A stretch of DNA of 20,299 nt from Acidobacteriota bacterium (GTDB taxonomy: Bacteria > Acidobacteriota > Terriglobia > Terriglobales > Acidobacteriaceae): contig JANXQR010000623.1 in the NCBI GenBank assembly GCA_025353435.1, forward strand, positions 1 through 20,299, given 5' to 3'. The translations under genes and the position numbers were made by a program. Within the stretch, counting starts at the first letter, position 1, and each line of letters starts with the position of its first letter. Below the pieces are notes generated by a model. That model did not search any database and was not told the origin of the DNA. It saw nothing but the letters and a program-made list of their open reading frames with translations. Shown here in pieces: positions 1-7,940 of this stretch.

Positions 1-134
1 TCCTTCTCAACCGGAGCGCGCGCGGGCAGCAGGGAAGCCAGTTCGGCATCGGAAGCCTGACGCCAGGAACCTTTCTGCGCCATCGCAGCAGAGCAGATCA
101 TCAACGAAAGAAAAAGGCAGACGAAACGTTTCAT
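1..134 (-). CDS. Secreted protein of unknown function, N-terminal part only
   Basis: The reading frame opens at an ATG at 134 and runs off the left edge, so only about 44 residues are visible. They begin with a classic signal peptide: MKRF, a hydrophobic core (VCLFLSLMICSA), and a likely signal peptidase I site after AMA, followed by QKGSW. An in-frame ATG lies 9 bases upstream, at 143. I prefer 134 because GAGGA sits 8 bases before it, whereas the upstream ATG directly abuts GAGG. The gene starts 33 bases after the response regulator stop on the same strand, so it is probably the third gene of that operon and may be its output or an accessory periplasmic protein (inference). The visible part carries no motif that names a function. 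Confidence 0.65.
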   Translation of the reverse strand, partial: MKRFVCLFLSLMICSAAMAQKGSWRQASDAELASLLPARAPVEK

Positions 135-167
135 CGGTTGCATCCTCGAAAGTTCTTCGATACAGAC

Positions 168-818
168 TTACTGCTTTGGCTTGCGCAGTGACTCCAGCGG
201 CACAATGCCGCGCTGGATGGCCGCCGTGGCCGCCTGCGTGCGATCGGTAACTCCCAGCTTGCCCAGCAGGCTGTTGATGTGCGTCTTCACAGTCGCCTCT
301 GAGATCACCAACTCAACTGCGATCTCCTTGTTGCTTTTGCCGTACACAATCTGCTCAAGCACGTCGAACTCTCGCGCCGTCAGTTCCTCGGTGCCCATGC
401 GCTCCGCGAGGCGTTGCGCAATGGCCGGCGGAATATGCGACTTGCCGGCGTGCACGGCGCGAATGGTGGCGATGAGCTCGTCGGTCGTCATGCCCTTCAG
501 TAGATACGCGCGTGCGCCCGCTTGAAGTGCGCGATAGATGTCCTCATCGCCGTCGTACGTGGTGAGCACCACGAAGCGCGCGCTGGGCGTCTCCATTCGG
601 ATGCGCTCGATCACCTCAACGCCCGAAAGCCGCGGCAGGCGCAGATCAATCAGCGTGATGGCAGGCTGGTGCTTGCGAAACTGCGCGATCGCTTCCACGC
701 CATCCGCGGCCTCGCCCACCACTTCGATGCCCTCCACCACATTCAGCAGCGCCACCAACCCCTGGCGCACCACGTGATGATCCTCCACCACCAGAACTCG
801 AATCGATTCCTGTGTCAC
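168..818 (-). CDS. NarL/FixJ-family response regulator (receiver + LuxR-type HTH)
   Basis: This 216-residue DNA-binding response regulator should be phosphorylated by the histidine kinase encoded just upstream. The receiver domain (about residues 6-122) shows the acidic pair E12-D13, the phospho-acceptor D58 in LIDLRLP, the switch threonine T86 and the conserved K108. A short linker leads to a LuxR/GerE helix-turn-helix (about 145-205: LTAREFDVL, then SNKEIA and SEATVKTHI). Length and order match the NarL family. The start is GTG, with AAAGGAG 5 bases upstream inside the end of the kinase gene. GTG overlaps the kinase TGA by 4 bases, so translation is probably coupled. Its targets cannot be read from the sequence; autoregulation of the operon and control of the secreted protein downstream are reasonable guesses. 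Confidence 0.95.
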   Translation of the reverse strand: MTQESIRVLVVEDHHVVRQGLVALLNVVEGIEVVGEAADGVEAIAQFRKHQPAITLIDLRLPRLSGVEVIERIRMETPSARFVVLTTYDGDEDIYRALQAGARAYLLKGMTTDELIATIRAVHAGKSHIPPAIAQRLAERMGTEELTAREFDVLEQIVYGKSNKEIAVELVISEATVKTHINSLLGKLGVTDRTQAATAAIQRGIVPLESLRKPKQ

Positions 819-3800
819 AGATGCTCCTTTGGCTCGTTCGGCAAATTTGCGTCCTTCAGCATGTTGCCGCTGTGCGCTACGGTCGCGCGCAAACGCACTG
901 TTGTTCCTGTACCTTGGCCGCTCACCACTTCCAGCGAGCCGCCGATGGTTGCCGCGCGTTCCCGCATGCCGGTCAGGCCGTAGTGCCCAGGCGCCAGATC
1001 AGCCGGAGCCCCATCAATTCGCTGCTCGAAGCCGCGCCCGTCATCACGTACTTCCAGTGCAATCTCGCCTGGCCGGTACTCCAATTGCACGGAGAGTTTG
1101 TTTGCTGCAGCATGCCTTTTCACGTTGTGGATGGCCTCTTGCGCCACACGCAGAATCTCTTGCTCAGTCCCTGGCGGCAGCGGACGATAGGCGCCGTAGA
1201 TGCTGAATTGCGCCTCCAGCCCGTGGCCGTTTGCTTGCTCCACAATACGCCGCATGCGCACCGGCAGCGTGGTCTCGCCACTGTCCTGCGACCGCAGTGC
1301 CCAGATCGACTGGCGCGCATCCGCCAGCCCTTCCCGCACATAACCGCGCGTCGTATCCAGATGCTTCGCAGCCGCGTCCAATTTATTCTGGCGAAGCAAC
1401 TCGCTCAACACTTCAAGCTGCACGGAGATGCCCACATAGCCCTGTGCCAGCGTGTCATGAATTTCCCGAGCAATGCGGTTGCGCTCTCCCAGCACTGCGT
1501 TGAACTCGCGCTGCGCCCGGAGCAGCCGGAGCCGCAACACCACCATCACAAGCCCGACGAGGAATATTGCCAGCAGCAAATAAAACCACACAGTCTGGTA
1601 GAAGTGCGGCTCGAGTTTGAACTCAAGTGCCGCACCCTGCATGTTCCAAACACCGTCGTTGTTGGCGGCTTGAATTCGAAATGTATACGTCCCCGGAGGA
1701 ATATTGGTGTAGTACGCATTGCGGCGCACACCGGCATCAGTCCAGGTGTGGTCGAAGCCCTCGAGCATGTAGCGATAGCGCACTTTCTGCGGCGCAACAA
1801 AGCTCAGCCCTGCATATTCGAACTGAAAGTGATTGTGTCCCGCCGGAATTTTCAGCGCGGAGTTTGCCAGTAACGTCTGGTCGGCATCGTCGACTGCAAA
1901 ACGCTCCACAGCTACCGGTGGCGCAACCTCATTCACCGGGAAGTGTGCCGGGTCCACTTCGACAAGGCCCTTGGGTGTTGCGAACCAAAGGCGTCCATCC
2001 TTGCCGCGCCAGGCTGAGGGATGGCTGTTGCTGGCGGTCTCGCTGCTGTGCAATCCGTCGGCGGTTCCAAACTCCATCCAGTTGGCGCAGTTCGCTCCCT
2101 GCATCGTTCCCATTGACTGCCCGCAATCGCAACGGGCTATCCCATTGCCGGTTGCAAACCAATGATGGTTCAACCCGTCGTCGAGGATTGCGTGGATGGT
2201 CGTGCCGTCCACAGCGCTCTCCGTCACCGGGGTAATGGTCTTCCCGTCCCAAAGATTCCATCCATGATCCTGCGTCCCGATTTGCAGCGTCCCGCCTTTG
2301 CGAGCAAGAATTGCGGTGATCACGTTGCTCGACAACCCATTTAACGTAGTGAAGTTGGTGATCTTCCCGTTTGTCAGACGCGCAAGACCTGCCAGCGTTG
2401 CCACCCACAAATTGCCAGCCGAATCCCTCGCCATCGCGCCTACCAGGTCACTGCCCAGCCCGTTCGCCGTGGTGAACGTCTCGATCCCGCCGCTGTTGAG
2501 ATCGCCTGGTGATTTCCAGTGCGTGAGCCCATGCCGTGTGCCGATCCACAGCGAGCCATCCGCATCCGCCAGCAGCGACCGGATGAAGTCATCGGGCAAG
2601 CCGTCTGCCGACGTGAAAGAAGCTACCGCACCGCGCCGGATACGGCTCAGGCCGTCAGCGGTCCCAACCCACACATCGCCATTCGGCGCAGCCACCAACG
2701 ACAGCACTACGTCGCTCAACAGCCCGTCCTTCACGCTCCACGTTCGCGCAGCCGTCGAAGTTCCGGACCGCAGCGTGGTCACGCCACTTCCCGCTGTCCC
2801 CACCCAAAGCGCCCCCGCACCGTCATCAACCACTGCTGTCGTGTTATCGCTTGCCAGCCCCTCGCGTGTGGTCAGCGTGCGGAAACGCTGATCGCGCAGA
2901 ATCTGCAATCCGCTTGACTCGGTTCCCACCCAGAGATTGCCTTCATGGTCCTCCATGATTGCCAGCACGGAAGCCGTGGCGAGCGGATCGGTCAACGGCA
3001 TCTTCTCTAGCTTGCCATCTGCATACCGCACCAATCCGCCGTTGGTGCCGATCCACAACGTCCCTGAACGATCGGCAAAGAGCGCCTGAATGCGGGTTCC
3101 CGGAAGCTCCCTTCCGACATTCCATCGCAAATCCCGGTTACTGAGTATCAACTCCACCGAGCTTTTCGTTGCCTGCGCCACAGCCCCGCCGGGGAGCTTT
3201 ACCGCGAAGATCGGATCGAGAGCACGGTTCGGAGATTCCAGTTTGTCGAATCCGACCGGCACAATTCGCGTTCCATCCACACCGACAGCACCGTTCTCCG
3301 TCGACGCAATAACAACACCCCGGGCATCTTCCTCCAAGTTCCGTACGCTATTTCCAAGCAACCCATTCGCCGTCGTGAAAGTCGTGACGGCGCCGTCCTT
3401 CATGTGCGCCAGCCCGTCGCTAGTTCCCACCCACAGCGATCCATCTCGAGCCCCCAACAGGCACTGGATATCGTTCCCCGGCAGCGCTGGCTTGGAGTGC
3501 TGATCGAACACCGCGAATCCGTTGCCGTCAAACCGCACCAGGCCCACCTCGGTTCCCAGCCACAGGAACCCGTCCTTTGTCTGTGCCAGCGCCTGTACGG
3601 TGTTTTGCGGAAGCCCATTTTCCGTGGCCCAGCCCTGGCGTCCGTAGCTCGCAAGCGGCGTTGCCGGCTCGAGCGCGAAGCCAATCGAGACGGCCCCGAG
3701 CAGTAAAGACCCTACCAATATGAGAATATTCCCGCCCCGGCCCAGTCCTCCTCCACGCGCTCGGCAACGCCGCGCGTCTCCATCGCATGCAGATTTCGGG

Positions 3801-3823
3801 TTGGCTGCGTTCCCTTGGAGCAT
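815..3823 (-). CDS. Hybrid-free sensor histidine kinase with periplasmic two-component propeller
   Basis: A membrane sensor kinase of about 1002 residues. A hydrophobic segment at 31-50 exports a long periplasmic sensor (about 60-630) built of some twelve propeller repeats with the recurring core LWVGT/LWIGT and DG turns. A Y_Y_Y-type domain follows (about 670-735, ending YTNIPPGTYTFRIQA), then a transmembrane helix (about 745-765). The cytoplasmic part is HisKA_3, with the phospho-acceptor H789 in REIHDTLAQG, then a HATPase with N900 in HNVKRHA and G boxes DDGRGF, GLTGMRERA and GTGTT. No receiver domain is fused; the partner regulator follows with a 4-bp overlap. The start is uncertain: the frame stays open to a TTG at 3892 and a GTG at 3853, but none of the three has a well-placed Shine-Dalgarno. 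Propellers of this class often sense glycans in Bacteroidetes; the ligand here is unknown. Confidence 0.93.
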   Translation of the reverse strand: MLQGNAANPKSACDGDARRCRARGGGLGRGGNILILVGSLLLGAVSIGFALEPATPLASYGRQGWATENGLPQNTVQALAQTKDGFLWLGTEVGLVRFDGNGFAVFDQHSKPALPGNDIQCLLGARDGSLWVGTSDGLAHMKDGAVTTFTTANGLLGNSVRNLEEDARGVVIASTENGAVGVDGTRIVPVGFDKLESPNRALDPIFAVKLPGGAVAQATKSSVELILSNRDLRWNVGRELPGTRIQALFADRSGTLWIGTNGGLVRYADGKLEKMPLTDPLATASVLAIMEDHEGNLWVGTESSGLQILRDQRFRTLTTREGLASDNTTAVVDDGAGALWVGTAGSGVTTLRSGTSTAARTWSVKDGLLSDVVLSLVAAPNGDVWVGTADGLSRIRRGAVASFTSADGLPDDFIRSLLADADGSLWIGTRHGLTHWKSPGDLNSGGIETFTTANGLGSDLVGAMARDSAGNLWVATLAGLARLTNGKITNFTTLNGLSSNVITAILARKGGTLQIGTQDHGWNLWDGKTITPVTESAVDGTTIHAILDDGLNHHWFATGNGIARCDCGQSMGTMQGANCANWMEFGTADGLHSSETASNSHPSAWRGKDGRLWFATPKGLVEVDPAHFPVNEVAPPVAVERFAVDDADQTLLANSALKIPAGHNHFQFEYAGLSFVAPQKVRYRYMLEGFDHTWTDAGVRRNAYYTNIPPGTYTFRIQAANNDGVWNMQGAALEFKLEPHFYQTVWFYLLLAIFLVGLVMVVLRLRLLRAQREFNAVLGERNRIAREIHDTLAQGYVGISVQLEVLSELLRQNKLDAAAKHLDTTRGYVREGLADARQSIWALRSQDSGETTLPVRMRRIVEQANGHGLEAQFSIYGAYRPLPPGTEQEILRVAQEAIHNVKRHAAANKLSVQLEYRPGEIALEVRDDGRGFEQRIDGAPADLAPGHYGLTGMRERAATIGGSLEVVSGQGTGTTVRLRATVAHSGNMLKDANLPNEPKEHL

Positions 3824-3929
3824 CTTGGCTGTGCGTGTCCTGCGCTCCTTCACAGTACTGCAGAGTGCTGAATTGAAGCCAGTTCCGCTCAAATGTCTTT
3901 GCGGGAACCAGTTCGCCCCAGTTCAGTCC

Positions 3930-3943
3930 GGTACTGAAGTACC
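3930..3943. promoter_or_regulatory. Dyad GGTACT-GA-AGTACC upstream of the kinase operon
   Basis: A perfect 6-2-6 inverted repeat lies roughly 40 to 110 bases upstream of the possible kinase starts. Beside it, the word CAGTTC (GAACTG on the coding strand) occurs at 3909 and 3919, exactly 10 bases apart, and again at 3880. Together they look like an operator region for the two-component operon, possibly bound by its own regulator. No convincing -35/-10 pair was found nearby, so this rests on symmetry and spacing alone. Confidence 0.3.
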
Positions 3944-4088
3944 CAGAATCTCGCACCGACTAGCCACACCCGGTCATCCCTTTGGTGGATGTGACACTCA
4001 CTCCAATGGCTCAGGACATTGCGCTAAGGCAGGGATAGTCTTTTATTTGTCTCCTGAATAACCTCTAACTTGTAAGGTTATGATTTTT

Positions 4089-4117
4089 CGGGTGGCGCCT
4101 CGAATGGCCGCCACCCG
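4089..4117 (-). terminator. Perfect 9-bp GC hairpin after the flavoprotein gene
   Basis: CGGGTGGCG at 4089-4097 pairs perfectly with CGCCACCCG at 4109-4117 around an 11-base loop. It sits 24 bases past the stop of the minus-strand flavoprotein gene, the right place for its terminator, but no U-tract follows on that strand. A weaker 7-bp hairpin (ATAACCT/AGGTTAT, 4058-4064 with 4075-4081) lies next to it, so the two may act as a double barrier before the kinase operon. Confidence 0.35.
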
Positions 4118-4140
4118 TTTCCTTTTGTCCCAAACCCCAA

Positions 4141-4737
4141 TCAAACCAGCTTCATGCCCAGGCGCTCCGCCTTTGCCAGCGTTCGCGCCGAGAGCTCATG
4201 GTGCGGATCTCCGGCCCGCAGCCCAAGCCAGATATTGCCCACGGATTTCGCTCCGAGCAACTTCGCCGTCATCTGCAGCGCTGTGGAAGCGCCGGTAAAC
4301 AGCAACATCATCACTGAAGGCATCGCCGAAGACGCCACCAGCACCGCCTTCATACGCCGTTTGGTGCTGCGGATCTTGGGCGACGCCTGCCCCCACGGCC
4401 AATAGCAGCACCCCATGAGACGCTCCATGAATTGCCGGAAGATCGCCGTCACATTCCCGCAATTTACAGGACTGCCCAGCACGATTGCATCGGCTGATTC
4501 GATCTCGCTCATAATCCCATTCAGGTCGTCCTGCAACAGGCATTTGCCTCTGTCCGCTCCCGGCGTCTGCCCGCAGGAGCGGCAATTGGTGCAGAAATCG
4601 ATGTGCTGCTCCGTCAAATAAATCGTCGAGGTGGTGGCGCCCCGCATCCGCGCGCCTTCAAGCACCGCGGCAACCGCCGTATCGACTGTGCCCCTGCGCC
4701 GGTAACTGCCCACGATGGCCACGACTTTCTTGCCCAT
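4141..4737 (-). CDS. Flavodoxin-fold NADPH-dependent FMN reductase / iron-sulfur flavoprotein-like
   Basis: A cytoplasmic flavoprotein-like oxidoreductase of 198 residues. The N terminus has the flavodoxin-like strand and phosphate-binding loop (VVAIVGSYRRRGTVDTAV, 5-22). A second FMN-contact region is IVLGSPVNCGNVTAIF (85-100). Between them is a cysteine cluster C49-X2-C52-X2-C55-X10-C66, resembling the compact 4Fe-4S motif of archaeal-type iron-sulfur flavoproteins (Isf), whose last spacing is usually shorter. Family membership is clear; bound iron-sulfur is inferred. The ATG at 4737 is chosen over an in-frame GTG at 4788 because TGAGGG lies 5 bases upstream and the flavodoxin fold starts right there. 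It is divergent from the crotonase gene. Physiological electron partner unknown. Confidence 0.85.
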   Translation of the reverse strand: MGKKVVAIVGSYRRRGTVDTAVAAVLEGARMRGATTSTIYLTEQHIDFCTNCRSCGQTPGADRGKCLLQDDLNGIMSEIESADAIVLGSPVNCGNVTAIFRQFMERLMGCCYWPWGQASPKIRSTKRRMKAVLVASSAMPSVMMLLFTGASTALQMTAKLLGAKSVGNIWLGLRAGDPHHELSARTLAKAERLGMKLV

Positions 4738-4835
4738 AAACACCCTCACGTTGATTTGAGCGCAGTCTACTCCCGGCCCGGTACCCACCGATGTGACAGC
4801 CGACTCACTCGTGGCCTCCCGATTTTCCGCCCGCG

Positions 4836-4844
4836 TGCTACGCT
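4836..4844 (+). promoter_or_regulatory. Extended -10 (TGC-TACGCT) just before the crotonase start
   Basis: TGC followed by TACGCT ends 9 bases before the crotonase ATG at 4854. If this is the -10, transcription would begin within about 3 bases of the ATG, giving a leaderless or nearly leaderless message. This agrees with the lack of any Shine-Dalgarno there. The same TGC-TAnnnT form occurs ahead of glgP at 19540. There is no clear -35. Confidence 0.35.
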
Positions 4845-4853
4845 CGATTCCGC

Positions 4854-5636
4854 ATGGAATTCGCGAATATTAGCCTCGAATCCCGCCCTCCTCTGGCCAT
4901 CATCGCGCTGGACCGCCCCAAGGTCCTCAACGCGCTCAATGCGGCTACCTTCACCGAATTGGACGCCGCGTTTACCGCTCTTGCCGCCGACTCCACTATC
5001 CGCGTAATTCTGCTCACTGGATCAGGTGGCCGCGCCTTTGCCGCAGGGGCCGATATTGCCGAACTGGCGGCTACCTCCGCCGAAGACGGCCGCGCCTTTT
5101 CGCTCCGAGGTCAGCAACTCTTCCGCCGCATCGAAACCCTCGGCAAGCCCGTGATTGCGTGCATCCAGGGGTTCGCCCTCGGCGGTGGCTGCGAACTCGC
5201 CATGGCCTGCACGCTGCGGATTGCAGCCGACGACGCGCGACTGGGCCTACCCGAGGTCAAGCTCGGCGTCATTCCCGGCTACGGAGGCACGCAGCGTCTG
5301 CCCCGCCTGGTGGGCCGTGGCGCAGCACTCAAACTGCTCCTTAGCGGCGAAATCATCCAAGCCCAGGAAGCCCTGCGCATCGGCCTGGTCGACGAATTAG
5401 TGCCCGCCATTGACTTGATGCAGCGTGCCGAAGCCCTCGCCATGTCAATCGCGGCGCAGGCCCCGCTTGCCGTTGCTGAAGCTCTTCACATGGTCGACGA
5501 GGGCCTCGACCTGCCCCTCGACCTCGCCCTGCTGCGGGAGGCAGAACGATTCGGTCACCTCTGCGGCACCGCCGACAAGGCCGAAGGCACCAAGGCATTC
5601 CTCGAAAAGCGAGCGCCCTTATGGAAGGGCGAGTAG
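4854..5636 (+). CDS. Enoyl-CoA hydratase/isomerase (crotonase family)
   Basis: A 260-residue crotonase, the usual length for a single-domain enoyl-CoA hydratase. It would hydrate 2-trans-enoyl-CoA thioesters in fatty acid or amino acid breakdown. Visible hallmarks are DRPKVLNALN near the N terminus (CoA pocket), AFAAGADI (60-68) and ALGGGCELAMAC (108-119), which form the oxyanion hole, and LGLPEVKLGVIPGYGGTQRL (130-149). The two catalytic glutamates of the hydratase subclass are present as E114 and E134, which favours hydratase over isomerase or dehalogenase activity. No Shine-Dalgarno precedes the ATG, but a -10-like box sits just upstream (leaderless start likely). It stands alone, with no thiolase or dehydrogenase next to it, so the exact substrate is open. 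It converges with the VWFA-related gene, stops 6 bases apart. Confidence 0.93.
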   Translation: MEFANISLESRPPLAIIALDRPKVLNALNAATFTELDAAFTALAADSTIRVILLTGSGGRAFAAGADIAELAATSAEDGRAFSLRGQQLFRRIETLGKPVIACIQGFALGGGCELAMACTLRIAADDARLGLPEVKLGVIPGYGGTQRLPRLVGRGAALKLLLSGEIIQAQEALRIGLVDELVPAIDLMQRAEALAMSIAAQAPLAVAEALHMVDEGLDLPLDLALLREAERFGHLCGTADKAEGTKAFLEKRAPLWKGE

Positions 5637-5642
5637 CGGCAA

Positions 5643-7409
5643 TTAGGGATTGGCTGATCTAACGGTTGGAGCGACCGCGCTCGCCGTCTCAGCCTTCAAA
5701 GGCAGTCGCATCTCCAGCGTTCCCGTACGATTCGTCATGGTGTCGCGCACCGCCAGCCGGATAAACGCAGTCCCCGGCGGCACATCGAACTCCTGTATGG
5801 CATGGAACAGTGCTTCCTCCTTGCCGCCACTTCCGGCAGGAAATCCCTGGTTCAACATGCTGTTCAACAACTGCCCGTCGTCGTTGTAAGCAGCAGCGGC
5901 AAACTCCAGCGCGGCAGGCTTCTCCTTGCGCGCCTCGGCCGCTCTAAGCTGCGGATCGATAACCCCATAGTCGATCACATACTTCTGAAGCTTCACCGGC
6001 GCAAGCGGCTTTTGCGGGTGCTTCTTGTGGGTTTTGAAGTATTCCGGCGAATCCTCCAGCGCCTGCATCTGCTCGGGAGTCGCCATGCTCGGCTCACCGG
6101 CTGCCGCAACGTGGGCGCTGAACAAAAGGTCGTGCACCATCGGCGCACCGTGCTCGATGTTCGCGTACAGGGTGTCCGTTGTCTTCTGGGCGATGAACCG
6201 CTTCTGCAACTCGTCCTTCTTGTGCTGTTGTTGCACGCCATCGTCTGAAACAGCGTAATATGCGGTGCGATAGGCAAGCTGGTAGTCGCCTTCTTTCGCT
6301 AGCTTCACCTCGATGTGGCGCTCCGAGCCGTCGAAGTCCGCGTTCGAGGGCGCGTAGCTCAATGTGTAGTAGGTCTCGCCATTTTCCACGGCCTTGTCGA
6401 TCAGAGAATGCGGGTGGTTATCGCTGTAATACGCGTGCCCGCCCGTGGCGCTGGCGATCATGCGCATGCGGTCGTACTTGTCGAGAGCCCCCGTGACACC
6501 AGAAACGTCGATCGGGTAGAGGGCAACCTGGCTCCGCATCAGCGCCGAGTAAGTCTGCTTGATGTTTCCCCTTTCCAATTCTGTCAGGTCCAGCACCTGC
6601 GGGCCACCTTGCGCACCAACCGAGTACAACTGGGGACCGGCGCTGGCAGTCGCCGTGCGTGTTCCCGCCACCATCGTGGCCATGACCGGGATGGGGAAGG
6701 AGTCCGACAGCCAGAGCAGGTTCTTGCGTCCCGGGATTCCCTCCAGGTACTCCGCCATAAAGGTCAGGTTCGAGAGCGCACCGCCAACATCGTTAGCCCC
6801 GTAGTTATCCCCGAAGATGAACACATCCGGAATGTGCGGCCCCGGCCCCTTCCGCAAAATGGCGTCTCGCAACAGCGAGTGGTCCGTCGTGAATCCCTGT
6901 AGCAGGTGCAGCCCCTTGCCATTCATGAAGAGGGCGATCCGAGTGCCCGGCTGCGCTTCATCCACAAACTTCATCAACTCCTGCCGAAACGCCATCTGAT
7001 CGTCGAGTGAGGTATTCACCAGGTCGTAGTACAGGATGTAAAGCGGTCCGCGTTCCGGCGCCGCTGGCACATTCATAAACGTGTTCGGCGGCAGTGAAGG
7101 ATGCTTGCGCGGCGTAAAGCTCGGCGCAGTTCCATCCAGATATTCGAAGGAAAGGACGTGCTGCGCCTTGCCATCTTCTTTCACGGCGAAGTCGCCTTTT
7201 TTCAAGCCCCGTACCGGGTTCCCTTGCTTGTCCAGGACGACCACGTCCACCGGGACCCGGCGCACGTTCAGATGCAGTACCAGCCCCTGATCGCCGGCCC
7301 CCGCGGATTTTTTCCCCTTGCCGGAATTCGCTTGCCCCCGCGACGACCCAGCGGAAATCAGCATGACACCGGCCAGCAGCCCAATCAGAAAGTTGTCCGT
7401 TTTCCCCAT
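5643..7409 (-). CDS. Secreted VWFA-related domain protein of the acidobacterial type
   Basis: A 588-residue exported protein. It begins with a signal peptide (MGKTDNFLIGLLAGVMLISAG, then SSRGQA), followed by a strand-rich region with VRRVPVDVVVLDKQGNPVRG and DFAVKEDGK, characteristic of the VWFA-related family expanded in Acidobacteria. The von Willebrand A-like domain covers about 118-360 (LYILYYDLVNTS, RIALFMNGKGL, NLLWLSDSFP, VALYPIDVSG). The first metal-site motif is YDLVNTS, not DxSxS, so metal binding is degenerate. A second strand-rich half follows YYTLSYAPSNADFDG. GGAG lies 8 bases before the ATG. Paralogues are numerous in these genomes and their function is not established; a role in the envelope or in protein binding is a guess. 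Confidence 0.85.
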   Translation of the reverse strand: MGKTDNFLIGLLAGVMLISAGSSRGQANSGKGKKSAGAGDQGLVLHLNVRRVPVDVVVLDKQGNPVRGLKKGDFAVKEDGKAQHVLSFEYLDGTAPSFTPRKHPSLPPNTFMNVPAAPERGPLYILYYDLVNTSLDDQMAFRQELMKFVDEAQPGTRIALFMNGKGLHLLQGFTTDHSLLRDAILRKGPGPHIPDVFIFGDNYGANDVGGALSNLTFMAEYLEGIPGRKNLLWLSDSFPIPVMATMVAGTRTATASAGPQLYSVGAQGGPQVLDLTELERGNIKQTYSALMRSQVALYPIDVSGVTGALDKYDRMRMIASATGGHAYYSDNHPHSLIDKAVENGETYYTLSYAPSNADFDGSERHIEVKLAKEGDYQLAYRTAYYAVSDDGVQQQHKKDELQKRFIAQKTTDTLYANIEHGAPMVHDLLFSAHVAAAGEPSMATPEQMQALEDSPEYFKTHKKHPQKPLAPVKLQKYVIDYGVIDPQLRAAEARKEKPAALEFAAAAYNDDGQLLNSMLNQGFPAGSGGKEEALFHAIQEFDVPPGTAFIRLAVRDTMTNRTGTLEMRLPLKAETASAVAPTVRSANP

Positions 7410-7580
7410 TTGCAGTCTCCAGCGGTTCCGCTATTTACAAATCGAATTGCGCTTCCCGGTTACCCCGGCAGGTTTGAGATTCACCGGTTGGCAAGCATTC
7501 TACGCCGCCTCAGCTCCAACGGATCGTGCGGTGGTCACCGATGCATGTGATGAATCTGCGGCGCAAAATCGAAATGCGCG

Positions 7581-7877
7581 TCAGCTCTCCACATACTCCC
7601 AGAAAGAATCCGCCAGCTCCGCGCCGTGTTCGTTCAGAATGCGCCGCGCCGCCCGCTCCACTTCTTCGATCAATCCATGCAGGTAATCGCGGGAGCGCGA
7701 AAGCGCCACGACCCCGATGGTCGCCGATTGCCACGTTACCGCCTCATCCATCTCCGCCACAGAGATATTGAACCCATGCCGCAGCTGGTCTTTGAGCGAG
7801 CGCACCACCTGCCGCCGGTCCTTCAGGGACTGGGCATGCTCGATCCGTATATCCAGAGTTAGTTGGGCTACCGGCAT
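7581..7877 (-). CDS. DUF503 (YlxP-like) small protein
   Basis: A 98-residue protein of the DUF503/YlxP family, recognised from the pattern LTLDIRIEHAQSLKDRRQVVRSLKD at the N terminus and SRDYLHGLIEEVERAARRIL near the C terminus. Family length is typically 90-100 residues. In Firmicutes ylxP sits in the nusA-infB-rbfA cluster, which suggests a ribosome- or translation-linked role. Here it lies 111 bases after thrS on the same strand, a context that also fits translation. The biochemical function is not established. There is no good Shine-Dalgarno: a 6-bp hairpin (7884-7900) ends 6 bases before the ATG, where the ribosome site should be. Confidence 0.85.
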   Translation of the reverse strand: MPVAQLTLDIRIEHAQSLKDRRQVVRSLKDQLRHGFNISVAEMDEAVTWQSATIGVVALSRSRDYLHGLIEEVERAARRILNEHGAELADSFWEYVES

Positions 7878-7883
7878 CGTATC

Positions 7884-7900
7884 GGGTGTTTTTCACACCC
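7884..7900 (-). promoter_or_regulatory. Small hairpin directly before the DUF503 start
   Basis: GGGTGT (7884-7889) and ACACCC (7895-7900) form a 6-bp stem with a 5-base loop, ending 6 bases before the start codon of the DUF503 gene. On the transcript it would occupy the ribosome-binding position and could either hold down translation or, if the message is processed there, set its 5' end. It could equally be part of a weak thrS terminator, since it is 89 bases past the thrS stop. Confidence 0.3.
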
Positions 7901-7940
7901 AGTCTACGCTGGCCTGGCCAATCGGTGGGGTGCCCAAAAG

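Noticed and set aside
812..1873. 353-codon plus-strand ORF opposite the histidine kinase
   Set aside because: It is antisense to the well-supported kinase domain; composition (His, Gln, Cys-rich, no domain) is that of a shadow frame.
3823..3892. TTG start at 3892 for the histidine kinase
   Set aside because: TTG without a ribosome site; the extra 23 residues add nothing recognisable. Not excluded, but ATG 3823 fits better with the following signal-anchor segment.
4738..4788. GTG start at 4788 for the flavoprotein
   Set aside because: The flavodoxin fold begins exactly at the ATG at 4737, which has TGAGGG 5 bases upstream.
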